Assembly (NCBI GenBank): GCA_030770425.1
Contig: JASJFT010000208.1
Coordinates: forward strand, 1 to 64,000
Length of the DNA stretch: 64,000 nucleotides
Source: Darksidea phi
Taxonomy: Eukaryota > Ascomycota > Dothideomycetes > Pleosporales > Lentitheciaceae
Direction: 5' to 3'
Translations under genes and position numbers: made by a program
The notes under the pieces: model-generated
Databases searched by the model: none
What the model was told of the DNA's origin: nothing
What the model saw: only the letters and a program-made list of their open reading frames with translations
In this document: one piece after another, positions 13,268-25,140 of the stretch
Layout: the number at the start of each line of letters is the position of its first letter
Position numbering within the stretch: the stretch's first letter is position 1

Positions 13268-14095
13268 TTATAGTAGTTATAAGCGTACTACTAGTAGAGC
13301 TATAGTCTATTTTTAGAAATAAAACTATATTATATAGTAAGGAAACTATACTTTAAAGTAGACTTCGCGTTATAGTTACTATTAGTATTACTATACTAGT
13401 AGTATACCCTAAAAAAACTTACGTCCTTTAATATAAAATTACTAGCTATATTATAGAAAGGGGATTATAATATATTTTTATATATCTATAAGGTATTAGT
13501 ATTAGTATTAGTCTATTTAATATAATATATAGAACTTATAGTAAAAAGGGATTAACTAATTCTAGACTAGATACTATTTATATATACCTATTAGATATTA
13601 GTATAGATATTAGTCTATTAAGTAGATAAACTTATACTAAAAGTCCTAGATAATATATATAAGATATATACTATAAAGGTTCTAATCTTAAGAGTAATAA
13701 TTTTCTAGTATACTCTAATAATAGCTAATTACTAAAATCCTTATAGGAACTACTAATAGCTAAGTTATAAAATAATTAATATATCCTAATTAAACTAGTA
13801 GAAATACTAAACTATCTCTTTAGATAAATTATTATCTAAGTTACTAGAGGTATAGTTTTAGTTACTATTATCTTCGTCGACTAGTATAGAGGACGAGTTT
13901 AGAAGGGTTCTATTATCTCTATAGATATATAGCTCTTTTACTATACTATAAATAAATATAGATAGTATATACTTATTATTAAGCTAAAATATAATATCTT
14001 AGTAGTTATAATAGACTTTTTATATCTATATATTAACGTCTCTAGACTAGATATAAGCTATAACTTACTATATAAAATATAATCCCGAACTAAAT

Positions 14096-14143
14096 CTATA
14101 GATAGTTAATATAGACTAATACTAAGACTAATATCTTACTTAC
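14096..14143 (-). other. Introner-like intron (minus strand)
   Basis: Minus strand: donor GTAAGTAAG at 14143, core ATATTAGTCTTAGTATTAGTC, branch-like TATTAACTAT, acceptor CTATAG at 14096; 48 nt. Confidence 0.65.
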
Positions 14144-14592
14144 TACTATATAATAGTAATATTCTTAAACTATAGACGTAGTTAGATTTCGATTTTCTCT
14201 TTCTTAAATAGACTTAATATTCTATTAATAATATAGGTAATTAATAGTTAAAATTTCTTCTATATAGTTATATAGTACTTATTAGTTATATTCTTATCTT
14301 TAATTAACTAAAATTATTTATCTATAGCTTTATCGCGTACTTATAGGTTCTTCTTAGTATTCTTATTTAAAGAGTATTCGGTATTAGTCTTATACTTCTT
14401 TTAATCGACTATAGTAAAGGGTATTAATCTTAGTATTAGTCTAGTAGCTAATAATATATAGTCGTAAAAGGCTAATATTAGATATAGTAGTAGTATATAT
14501 TATTATTAAAGTTTAGAAATAAATATTTAGAATTATTTACCTATAGTTATATTTATACTAACTAGTAGTAAAGTCTATAGTAAGACTACTTA

Positions 14593-15102
14593 GTAATCGT
14601 AGTAAGTAGTAAATACTACTAATAAGTTTCTATAATTTTTAATAGCTACTATATCTCCGTCTATAGTACTATTATATTTAAATTTTTTACTAAATTATAA
14701 TTAAAATAAGATTTTACCTAAGGACCTAATACCGCGATTAATACTATAGTCTCCTTCTATAATTTAAAATACTAGCTAGTAGAATTTTAACTTTACTTTT
14801 AAGAACTTTAGTTCTTTTACTTCTACTACTAGCTAACGACTAGTTACGTAATCGTAGTAAGTAGTAAATACTATTAGTAAGTTTCTATAATTTTTAATAA
14901 CTACTATATTTCTATTAATAGTACCGTCGTATTTAAATTTTTTATTAAATTATAATTAAAATAAGATTTTATATAAGGGTCTAATACTACGACTAATACT
15001 ACGGCCTCCTTCTATAAATTAAAATACTAGCTAGTAGAATTTTAATTTTACTTTTAAAAGTTTCGGTTCTTTTACTTTACTTTTAACTTTTACTACTAGT
15101 CT
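14593..15102 (-). repeat. 255-bp tandem duplication, two units
   Basis: GTAATCGTAGTAAGTAGTAA recurs at 14593 and 14848 (255 bp, 85 codons) and both units read the same minus-strand frame. It is an in-frame internal duplication of the unidentified minus-strand gene. Confidence 0.85.
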
Positions 15103-15250
15103 ACTACTAGTTATATAATATTATACTATTTTACTCTATATATATATCTATCTAGTCCCTACTTCTATAAACCTTTTATTACTTTTCTACTAGATTATTA
15201 AGAACTTACTATTATAGTTATAGGTAAACTACTCTCTAAGACTATTAAGA

Positions 15251-16831
15251 GTAAGGTATTAATCTTAGTATTAGTCGTTTACTAACTTTTTATAGTAAGA
15301 ATAATATTAGTAAGCTCTAAGCTACCTAAGCTTTAACTATATATAAATAATCCCTTTACTAATAGCTAGAACCGCGGCGTAGACTTCTCTAATCTACTAC
15401 TATCTACTAGAGTAGACCCCTCTAACCTACTACTATCTACTAGAGTAGATATTATTAACCTACTTCTACCTATTATAGCTAAGTATATAGGTATATATTA
15501 GCCTTAGTATTAGTCTCTCTATTAATTTTAGTAGCGGTATATAGTACGTAGGCTACCGATAGTAATATTCCTATTCCTATCTTACTTAGCGAATAATCTA
15601 GTCCTATTAAACTAAGTAAATAATCTAGTCCTATTAAACTAAGTAAATAATCTAGTCCTACTAAATAAGCGAGGACCGCTTCTAATAACTAGGACGGTTA
15701 AATATATAATATTAGTAGACGATTATCTAGTATTATACCTTCTATAATAGCTAGATAGACTACGAGTAAGGTATTAGTCTTAGTATTAGTCCTTTATTAA
15801 CTTTAGAAGGGGATAGTACTTATTCTAATAATAGTAGATAACTAAGCGAATAATCTAGTTCTAATAAAGTAGCGAGGTCTACTTATACTAGTTAAGGTCT
15901 TAGTACTTATAAGGGTAATAGATAATATTCTAGTCTTCTATCTTAGTAGACTATAAGTAAAGTATTAGTCTTTATATTAGTTCTTTACTAACTTTAGTAG
16001 GGGACGGTACTCGTTTTAATAATAGTAGATAATTATCTATTACTAGACCTTTAATAACTATTAGGTAGACTTCGAGTAAGGTATTAATCTTAATATTAGT
16101 CCTTTATTAACTTTAGTAGGGAGGACTAATAACTAAGAAGAAGATAGTATAGCTCCTTTAGTTTAGGTATTTACGGGGCGTCCCGATCTAAATAACTAAT
16201 AATCTACTTCTATTATAACCTCTATAAAAGTTACGTATACTTTAAGTAAGGTATTAGTCTTAGTATTAGTTCTTTACTAACTTTAATAGGGGATACTACT
16301 TATTCTAATAATAGTAAATAATTATCTATTACCCGATCTTCTATAATAGCTATATAGACTATAAGTAAGGTATTAGTCTTAGTATTAGTCCTTTACTAAC
16401 TTTAGTAGGGAGGACTAATAACTAAGAAGAGGATAGTACTTATTCTAATAATAGTAGATAATTATCTCGTACGGGGTCTTTAATAATAATTAGACGTACT
16501 TTAGGTAAGATATTAGTCTTAGTATTAGTTCTTTACTAACTTTAATAAAGTAGGTCGAAGGTAAAGAATAGGATAGTATCTCTCTAAATCTTATTCTAGA
16601 GTCTAAACTTCTCGATATATCTAAGAGTAATTATAAATCTAATAGTATCTTTAAAATTACTAGGGTAAATATAATATAATAATCTACTATCTTTATAAGT
16701 AAGGTATTAGCCTTAGTATTAGTCCTTTACTAACTTTAATAGGGGCGAGTAGTAAGTAACTATATAAAATACTAGCTATCTCTATAAGTAAGGTATTAGT
16801 CTTAGTATTAGTCCTTTACTAACTTTAATAG
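15251..16831 (+). repeat. Array of about ten introner-like introns in the H3-like gene
   Basis: GTAAGGTATTAGTCTTAG-type sequences start at 15251, 15491 (variant GTATAT), 15766, 15957, 16076, 16246, 16365, 16505, 16699 and 16788. Each is followed by the second core TATTAGTC, a TACTAAC or TTATTAAC branch site and a TTTAG/AATAG acceptor, 41-49 nt in all. Copies are near-identical over the core. The exon between the last two is 45 nt and both flanking sites are phase 1. Several exons between them are also related (GATAGTACTTATTCTAATAA block), so exon-plus-intron duplication contributed; the same introns in an unrelated gene on the other strand argue that the introns also moved on their own. Confidence 0.75.
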
Positions 16832-17086
16832 GGGCGAGTAGTAAGTAGCCGCGTAAAAGGTCTATTATTACTAATAAGTCTATTACTATAAAGTAGCTAT
16901 ATAATAAGCCGCTTAAGAAGCTATATAAGGGTATTAAGAAAGCTAGTAAAGCCTCTACTAGTAATAAGTAATCTAATAAAGATACTTAGTCTAAGTATAA
17001 AAAGTATAACTATACTTTTAATCGTATTAGAGCCTCTATTTTTTGTAGTATTAGTAATAAGTCCCGTTAAGGTTAACTACGTAGTA

Positions 17087-17139
17087 GTAAGTATTAGTTA
17101 CTTTTACTTCTTATCTATTAATACTAATTAAATATATAG
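17087..17139 (+). other. Spliceosomal intron 1 of the histone-fold region
   Basis: Donor GTAAGT (17087), branch site TACTAAT (about 17122), acceptor ATATAG (17139), 53 nt, phase 1. Removing it joins the basic tail to RAL*EI in frame. It lacks the full introner core. Confidence 0.8.
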
Positions 17140-17328
17140 CGAGGGCTCTTTAAGAAATTCGGTACTTTTAAAAGGCTACTAGATTTATTATTCTTTATAC
17201 GGCGCTTAGCTACCTTATATACGAGATTACTAGGGACGTAAAAGATAGTAATAATTTATAATTTTAGGCTAGGACTTTTAATATTCTTTATACTACTACT
17301 AAAGCCTATCTTATTACTATTTTAGAAG

Positions 17329-17379
17329 GTATAGTTATAATATAATATTAGTTCTAGTATTAAACTAACTTTCTTATAG
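17329..17379 (+). other. Spliceosomal intron 2 of the histone-fold region
   Basis: Donor GTATAG, branch site CTAAC (about 17366), acceptor TTATAG at 17379, 51 nt, phase 1. Its removal changes E..[insert]..IAIYAKR to a contiguous E-A-T-N-F-I-A-I-Y-A-K-R that aligns with H3 without a gap. Confidence 0.82.
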
Positions 17380-17899
17380 CTACGAATTTTATAGCTATTT
17401 ACGCTAAGCGTATAACTATTATATAGAAGGATATTTATTCTACTTTCTAAGTTATATCTACTCTTAGATAGTAGTTTAAGCCGGTTAATATATACTAGAA
17501 GGGAGTAATAAATAAGTAGATTTAGACGTTTAAGACTATAAGATACGGACTAGTTTAGCTATTAGTCTATATAGGTTGTATTTTATTCCTTAGGTATTAG
17601 TCTAGGTATTAGCTAACTAGGGCTATAGGCTATAGAATAGGCGTTTAGCGCTATATAATAGGTAATAGCTAGTAATCTAAAGCTTTTATTATAAAATACT
17701 TGCCTCGTAGCTTATATATTTATTATTAAACTTTAAATATTAGACTTATATCTAAATTAATTTCCTTTAATTTATAATTAACTCGCTCCGTATTCTAATT
17801 CTCGTTTACGAAAGATTAGGTAATTTTACTACTTATTCTATCTACTTAGATCTCCTCCTTATCTATTACTTTATTAGTAAGTTTTTTATTCTCCTTAAT

Positions 17900-19260
17900 T
17901 AACTTACTAGTCTATACCGTCTTTAGCTATAAGATAAAGATATCCTTTATTTTATTCTTACGTATAATTATTTCTTCTATAAAAGATAAGCTACGTACTA
18001 ATAAATTTACCTCTACTATTAATACTTCTTATCTAATATAATACTAGTAGTACGCGTTCTATACGATCTTAGTATTAATAGAGTATAGTTTTATTATCTC
18101 TAAGACGTACCCTCTAATTAAGTCGAGCGATTAATAGATAATCTTTAGACTAGCTACTATAAGCTAATAATAATTAGTATACCTATTCTTCTTCTTATTC
18201 TATACTTAATTCTACCGAGTAACCTTAGTATTATAGATTAATAAGTTAAATATAAAAGTAATTACTATAAGTCTAAACTTCCTTATAAAAGTCTATATTC
18301 TTATTAGTATTATAGGTAATAGTATTAATTCTATATAATATTTCTACTTATAGTATATACGATAGTCTTAATTATATATAAGTTTAAGATCTAGATATAC
18401 TTATTTAGATAGTAGAGCTATACGTCTCTTATAGTTAGATACTTTATTATTAATTAAGTTATATATATAAGTCTAGCTTTAGCTATATAATAATATATCT
18501 TCTCGGACCCTATATAGATATTATCTACGTACTACTAGATAAATAATTTCTAAATTAAAAGTAGATTACTAATAGTCTACTTTAATATATCGTTATCTAT
18601 ACCTAAGCTCTTATACTAGTATAATATAGGTCTTATAATTTCTAACTTATCTAGATTCTTTTTCTACTAAGTATAGATAGTATTATAAATATTAGAAAAG
18701 GTTAATAGAAGTTTATATTACTAGTAATTTAGCCTATTAATTATTTCTATAGTTAATATCTTAGGCTTTAGGCCCTTCTAACTATTAGCTTTCTATTTAA
18801 ATATTCGAGCTTAGTAGACTTATCTACAACTTATCTCTATAGTCTATTCGATCTAGTATAAACTAGATTTATATTTATTATAATACTTAATAATAAGTAA
18901 TTTCTTCTTAAGCTTCCCGTCTAGGAGGTTTAAAACTTTACCCTAGTAATCTACTAATATATAATCTCTTATAATAAAAAACTCCTTAAGAATAATAGTA
19001 AAGATATTAAGTAATTCTTTTATATCCTTATTATTCTTAAGTAACTATTTAATAGGTATATTCTAGTTTACCCCTCTTATACTAGTTTCGAACTTAGACT
19101 ATTTTTTAGTAAAGCCCTTCTTATTAATATTACTAAGTTTCTTAATAATAGGATTCTAGATATAGACCTTTCTATATCCTAGAATATATTTTATAGTAAA
19201 GATTATAATAGTATCGATATTATTTAATAGTACTAAGCTCGTAATTCCCGTAAATAAAGG
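17900..19260 (-). pseudogene. Unidentified ORF, about 450 codons
   Basis: I do not recognise the product. From 19260 down to about 18240 the minus strand reads one frame without any frameshift if TAA/TAG are passed, starting PLFTGITSLVLLNN and continuing through a Lys/Ile-rich central part (LDGKLKKKLLIIKYYNKYK region near 18920-18870). Below about 18240 the frame degenerates. It is convergent with the H3-like gene, 0.3 kb away, and is cut off 50 bp from the LTR at 19317. No intron or signal sequence was recognised. Confidence 0.55.
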
Positions 19261-19311
19261 TATTAGACTTAGATTAGATTAATACTTAAATAAGTCTATA
19301 ATCTATATATA

Positions 19312-19316
19312 TATAA
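19312..19316. repeat. Target-site duplication of inner chromovirus A, left
   Basis: TATAA, repeated at 26351-26355 directly after the 3' LTR. The 5-bp length fits Ty3/gypsy, although the sequence is of low complexity. Confidence 0.7.
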
Positions 19317-19766
19317 TATTACGAAGTAAATATATACTATAGAATAGTAGTAAGAAGAGCTATCTAAGATTAAACCTATTACTAGCTTTAATATAGAATA
19401 CGACGACTACGACTATAGTATAAACGATAATTAGTACGAATAGCTTTACTAGGAAGTTATATAATAGATCTATAGATCTATAGGGCTTAGCGAATATAGA
19501 TTTATAAAGTTATAGATCTATAAATTAGTAGATCTATAGGAATATAGAGCTATAGATCCTATAGATCTAGGAAAATTAAATTAATATATAATAACTATAA
19601 ATCTCCTAGATAGTTTTCTTTTATAGTTAATTTCGAATCTAGATTAATCCTTACCTATTAACGTAATTAAACTATTATCTATCTATTTCTACTCCTTCTT
19701 TCCTATCTTAAGTATAAATCCCTAAACGAGGTTAAATAACCTATTAGACCTAGACCCCGTTTAATA
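19317..19766 (+). repeat. 5' LTR of copy A
   Basis: 450 bp, starting TATTACGAAG (TG-start after RIP) and ending CGTTTAATA (CA-end after RIP). Contains AGATCTATAG repeats. The conserved CCTTAACTATCTAGTAGG that follows may be the primer-binding site; no tRNA was matched. Confidence 0.93.
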
Positions 19767-19814
19767 CCTTAACTATCTAGTAGGTAGAAATAGCTAACTA
19801 TAATAGTAGGAGAA

Positions 19815-22800
19815 GAAATCTAATAAAGCGAAGCGACGTAGCCGCTAACTTAGGCCGAACCCTCTAAGATAGGAAGCTACCGGGAATTTAATTTCCTAGA
19901 AGGTAGTATAACTATAGAAAACTTTAAAAGAGTTATTAAGAATTAGTATATATTTAAGAAAAGGGAAGACGTATTAGAAGCTTAGTTTATAAAGTTAACT
20001 ATTTAACTTTAGAGATATATAAGTAAACTATTAAAGCTTAGAGAACTAAAGAAGTTTAATAGAACGAGATTAAAACTTAGAGGATTCCTAACTAATATAG
20101 TAATCTACCTCGACCTTAATAGAATAAAACTACCTACTAAAAGTAATAAAGTATTATTTATAGTAGCTTAATTTATAGGGAAAGCTATTACTTAGTTTAA
20201 GATATATTTAAATAAATAACTATAACTACCTAAAGCTTAGTAAAGTAATAAAATAAAGGCTATCTTCTTAAGTTACGAGTACTTTAAGAATAAGTTATAT
20301 ATTACCTTTAGAGATATTAATTTAGAAAGACTAGTAGAGTAAAAAATTATATATCTTAAGTAGATAAAATCTACTATAATATATACGTCTAAGTTCGAAT
20401 AACTTACTATAAAGATTTAATAGGGAGAGGTAGCTCTTATATTATAATACTACGAAGGACTAAAAGACTATATCTATTATAAAATAATTTAGATAGAACG
20501 ACCCTAGATTATAAGAGGACTAATTAAATAAGCTATTAAGATTAATAATAACCTCTATCTCTAGAACTTAGAAAGAAAGGAAAAGATCGGATTCTACGAA
20601 AAGAAGAAAGAAGAAAAATATTATAGACTAGAGGTAATAGTCCTAGGGGCTAGTTTAGAACCTAAGAAAGAAAAATAGAACTCTAAGAAGTAAGAGCTCT
20701 ACGAAAAATAAGTATACTTTAAATATAAGAAGTAAGGATATCTAGTAAAAGATTATAGATTAGACCTAAGAAAAGAAAAACTCTAATATACCTAGTAGGA
20801 TAAGAAGGATAGAGTAGCTACGATATAAAAATATAATATTATATATTAAACGACTTATATATATAACTAGTATAAGACGTACTATAAAGCTAAGTTAAAT
20901 ACTAGCTATTAGCTATAGAAATAGTAGGTAGCTACGACTTAAAAGTCTTAGAGAAGAGTTTCGTTCTCGCTAGAAGTATAAGAAGAAGTACCTAAGAAAG
21001 ACTTATCTACGAAGTAGGAAGACTTTAATAATACCCTAAATACGCTATTATAAATAGTTAATAATAGTAATAAGTTCTTAGAACTAGAAGATAAAAATCT
21101 AATTATATTATATAAGAATACTAGATACCTATAGATAATTTAACTATCTAAGAAAAAAATAGAACTAGTACTAAAATTTAATACGACTTATACTTAAGCC
21201 TTATAGTTTATAAAGAAAACTACGATATCTATAATAGTATAAGAAATTTATAAGAAATAGTCTAGATTTTACCTAATATATCGACTATTTAAAGATTTTA
21301 AATAATAGGTTAAATAGAACTTTATTATTATAGATCTTATACCTAACTAAGAAATCTAGAAAGAAATATAGTATATTACGAAAATAGTTAATAAAGAATA
21401 ACTATAATATATAGTAATTAAATAATAGATTCCTATATAAATAACCTTTATAAAATATAATAATTAGAGATATAAGGTCGATTTAGAGGACGATCTATAA
21501 TACGAAATAAAATATCTAGTATACTTTAAGATTATATAGATCTTATATATATAAAGAGAATACTAACTCTATAAGAAAGTAAAATAAAAGAATAACTACT
21601 ACTTAATAAAAGACTATAATAAAAGGATTATCTAAGTAGTTATACTAAAAGTAGTATATAAATAGTAATAATTTAAGAATTAGTAACGAAAGGGATATAT
21701 TAGAATTATACTAGGACTACTTCTACTATTAAACTATATTCTAAGAAGACTATAGTATAAATACCTAGAGAATAAATATCTAAAGTATATCTAAACTAAG
21801 ATTAATATAAAATATTAGCTAAAGAAGATAAGAATCTAAGGGACTAGAGGATAGGATTATATTTACCTCTAAGGAACTTACTAAGGAAAAACGATTATCG
21901 CCTTAATTAATAATAAAGCTATATAGAACTTTATTAGTAAGAACTTCGTCTAATAAAAGAAGATTTCTTAATAAAAGAAATAATACCTTAGTATTATATA
22001 TACTATTAAAGGAGAACTCTTTAATAAATCTATAATATATAAAACTAGAGGTAAGCTTAGCTTATATAACTAGAAAAAGGAAAATAAAATACTCGATATT
22101 ATAGAGATATCGGAAGACTAAGATATAATCTTAAGAATACTATAGTTATAAGAAGCTAATCTATATATTTAATAGTTAAATCGATAAGTAATATTTCTAT
22201 AGAAAAGAGCTAATACGACCTAAGAAGATTATAATATTCTAGAATACTATAGAGAATAGAAAGAATTATTTTAAGAACTTAAAGAAAGTCTACTCTAGTA
22301 CTAGTCTTAGGACTATATAATCCTACTATAGGAAGGAAAAACTCTAGGATTTAGACTAATCTATAAGTTAACTAAGGAAGAAGAAAAGATTATAATAAAA
22401 TATCTTAAAGATAACCTTATAAAAAGGTATATCTAATACTCGAACTTATTTATAGGATACCTAGTTCTCTTTATACCTAAAAAGGGTACTATAGAACTAT
22501 AATTATATATTAATTATTAAATACTTAATAATATTATAATTAAGAACTAGTATCCCTTATCTCTAATATTAGAAATATAAGATCGATTAAGAAAAGCTAA
22601 ATAATTTATATAATTAGATATTTGAAACGTATACTACTAAATTAGAATTAAGAAAGGTAAAGAATAAAAAATAGCTTTTAGAACTAAAAAGAGATTATAT
22701 AAGTACTAAGTAATATCCTTTAGACTTACTAATATACCTACGATATTCTAAGAATAAATTAATAATATTTTATAAAATTATCTTAATTAGTTCGTAATAG

Positions 22801-25140
22801 TATATCTTAATAATATCCTAATCTATTCTAAAATAGAAAAGGAATATAAGGAATATATAAAGAAGGTTCTATAGGTACTTAAGAAAGTATAACTATATCT
22901 TTATCTACGAAAATATAAATTCTATATATAGAAAATAGAGTTTCTAAGATTTATTATTAGACTAGGAGAAATTAAAGTAGACCTATAACGAATCGAGAAA
23001 GTTAAAGAATAGCCTACGCCTAGAAACCTTAAAGAGTTATAGTCGTTCCTAGGATTCTATAACTTCTATTAAAAGTTAATACTATAATAGAGTATAATAA
23101 CGGTACCCCTTATATAGCTTACTAAAAAGGACTAGCCTTTCGAGTAGAAGAAGGAATACTAATAAGCTTTCGAAAAAATTAAAGAATAGTTTACTAAGAA
23201 ATCTATAATTAAGATATATAACTCTAAAGAACTATCGATTATTAAAATAGACGTATTAGACTATATAATAGAAGTAGTATTACTATAGAAAGATAATAAA
23301 AATAACCTTAGACTAGTATACTACTTCTTACGAAAGATATTATTAGTTAAACTTAACTATAATATCTATAATAAGGAGTTACTAGTAATTATCGAAGCTT
23401 TAAAGAAATAGAGATCTAATCTATAGGAATCTAAATACTCTATTATAATCTATATAGATTATAAGAATCTAATAGAATTCTTAATAAATAAACCCCTAAT
23501 TAGAAGATAGATATAATAGGTATAAACCCTTATAATCTATAATATTAGAATTATATATACTAAGGGATTAGAAAATAAATAAGTAGACGCGCTTAGTAGA
23601 AGACCTAACTACTAAGGAATAGAGAAATCTAGTATAGTAATCCTTAAACTATAGCTAGACGGAATAATTACTTATAACTACCTAAAGTTAGTAAGAATAC
23701 GAGAAATAATACTTAAACTAGAAGGAAATAAATAGACTTAATAGATCTATATAGCTACTATAGAAGCTACGAACGAATAAAACAAAATTTAAGAAGTAAT
23801 CTAAGAAAAAGATAGAATTATTTATATATTCTAAAAGGTCTATATACCTAAGATAATATAGAAAGAATTTATTAGATAATATTATAAGGTACTAGTATAT
23901 AGATACTAAGAAGTAGAAAAAACTTTTAAATAATTAATAAGAACGTACTATTTCCTATATATAAGATAGCTAGTTACCTAAATACTTTTAGAATATATAG
24001 ATTATTACTATAATAAGTACGCTAGATACGTACTTTATAGAATACTATAACTAATAAAAAATATAGAAGGATTATAGAAGATTATTACTATAGACTTTAT
24101 TACGTAATTACTACGTTCTAAGGAACTAATAATAGAAGTATCCTATAATACTATACTAGTAGTAGTAAATAAGTTTATAAAGTATACTTACTTTATCCTA
24201 TATATAGATAAAGAAAATATAATAGAATAACTTATCTATATCTTACTAAAATATATATTTAGTAAATATAGAATACTAGATAAAATTATCTTAAATAGAG
24301 ATGTTAAATTTATAGTAAAGTTTTAATAAATTCTTATAGCTAAACTAGAAACTAAATATAGTATATTAACCGCGTACTATCTATAGATAGACGAACTAAT
24401 AAAACGAATAAACTAAATAGTAGAATAATATCTTAGATATTATCTAAATTATTATTAGAATAATTAGGTTATACTTTTATCTATAGTATAATTTATATAT
24501 AATAATTTATAATATAGTATAACGAAGATAATACCTTTCTTTATAAACTATAGAATCGAACTAGAAATATATAAAGAACCTAGATAACTTTAGTCTTATA
24601 GCTAGAATAGAGAAGAAATAATAAAAATTATTTTATAAATATACTAATAGCTTAAGGAAGACGTAGAATTCCTTTAAAATAGAATAAGTAAGTACTATAA
24701 TAAGAAGTAAAAGGAAGTACCTACTTTTAAAGAGGAAGAAAAGATATAGTTACTATAAAAAAATATTAAAAGTAAGTAACCTAATAGTAAACTAGACTAT
24801 ACTAAGATCGGATTCTATAAGATTAAGAAATAAGTCTTACTTATAAACTACTAACTAAGACTACTTCTATAAATAAAAATCTATCCTATATTCTATATTA
24901 GCTTATTAGAAAAAGTATTATAGGATATTAAACTAGTAGTATATAAAGTAGATATATATAGAGAAAATAATAAAGAATAAAAAGTAGAAGAAATCCTAGA
25001 TAATAATATTAGAAATAGAAAAAACTATTACCTAATCTAATAGTAGGGAACGGACGAGAATAGAAAACTATAGGAATAAACCTAGAAATCTAAAGATAAT
25101 CTTAATTATCCTAAGAAGCTTACGGAGTACTAAAATCGTA
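19815..25140 (+). pseudogene. RIPped gag-pol polyprotein of copy A
   Basis: One read-through frame. Gag runs from about 19815 and has a zinc knuckle at 20712-20760 in which all Cys and the His have become Tyr. The protease site is read near 21900 (ALINNKA.*NFISK). The reverse transcriptase spans about 22430-23070 with YPLSLI, the QIRIKKGKE*KIAFRT block and the active-site box YLNNILIYSK, where both catalytic Asp codons (22809-22814) are now Asn. RNase H lies near 23240-23600, integrase near 23840-24750 (IDFIT at about 24085), and the chromodomain (EEILDNNIRNRKNYYLI) near 24975-25135. Stops correspond to Gln/Trp codons. Confidence 0.92.

Larger units (their letters stand above)
12700..15115 (-). 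pseudogene. Unidentified minus-strand gene with introner-like introns
   Basis: I do not recognise the product. From 15110 down to about 14150 the minus strand holds an uninterrupted frame (TAA/TAG read through) rich in Lys and Ile, including an in-frame duplicated 85-residue segment. At 14143-14096 and 13267-13217 lie two sequences with GTAAGTAA donors, the core ATATTAGTCTTAGTATTA and AG acceptors, that is, introns of the same type as in the neighbouring H3-like gene on the other strand. A further core-like sequence near 12700 suggests a third intron. The gene is tail-to-tail with the Helitron gene (ending near 12660) and head-to-head with the H3-like gene. Confidence 0.5.
15230..17560 (+). 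pseudogene. Histone H3-fold gene, CenH3/CENP-A type, with long intron-split tail
   Basis: The part from 16832 reads a Lys/Arg/Ser-rich tail (ASSK*PRKRS start), then the H3 alpha-N block RAL*EIRYF*KAT (17142-17180), alpha1/loop1/alpha2 (EITRDVKDSNNL*F*A ... AYLITILE, to 17328), and the loop2-alpha3 signature TNFIAIYAKRITII*KDI (from 17382), the counterpart of TNLCAIHAKRVTIMPKDI in H3. Two phase-1 introns (17087-17139 and 17329-17379) must be removed to give the contiguous fold. Loop 1 is two residues longer than in canonical H3, a CenH3 hallmark, and alpha2/alpha3 are diverged. Upstream, small phase-compatible exons coding Ser/Thr/Asn/Arg/Lys-rich repeats are separated by about ten near-identical introns. 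The C-terminus runs beyond the usual H3 end; a further intron may lie near 17573-17640. A mobile-element-specific H3 variant is the alternative to a true CenH3. RIP on it implies it was multicopy. Confidence 0.82.

Noticed and set aside
14380..14465. Plus-strand introner-like introns at GGTATTAGTCTTATAC and GGGTATTAATCTTAG
   Set aside because: The minus-strand gene reads through this stretch in frame, so the similarity to the intron core may be coincidental; left unannotated.
17321..17400. An 18-residue insertion in loop 2 of the histone fold
   Set aside because: The extra segment has donor, branch site and acceptor, and removing it gives a gapless match to the H3 motif.
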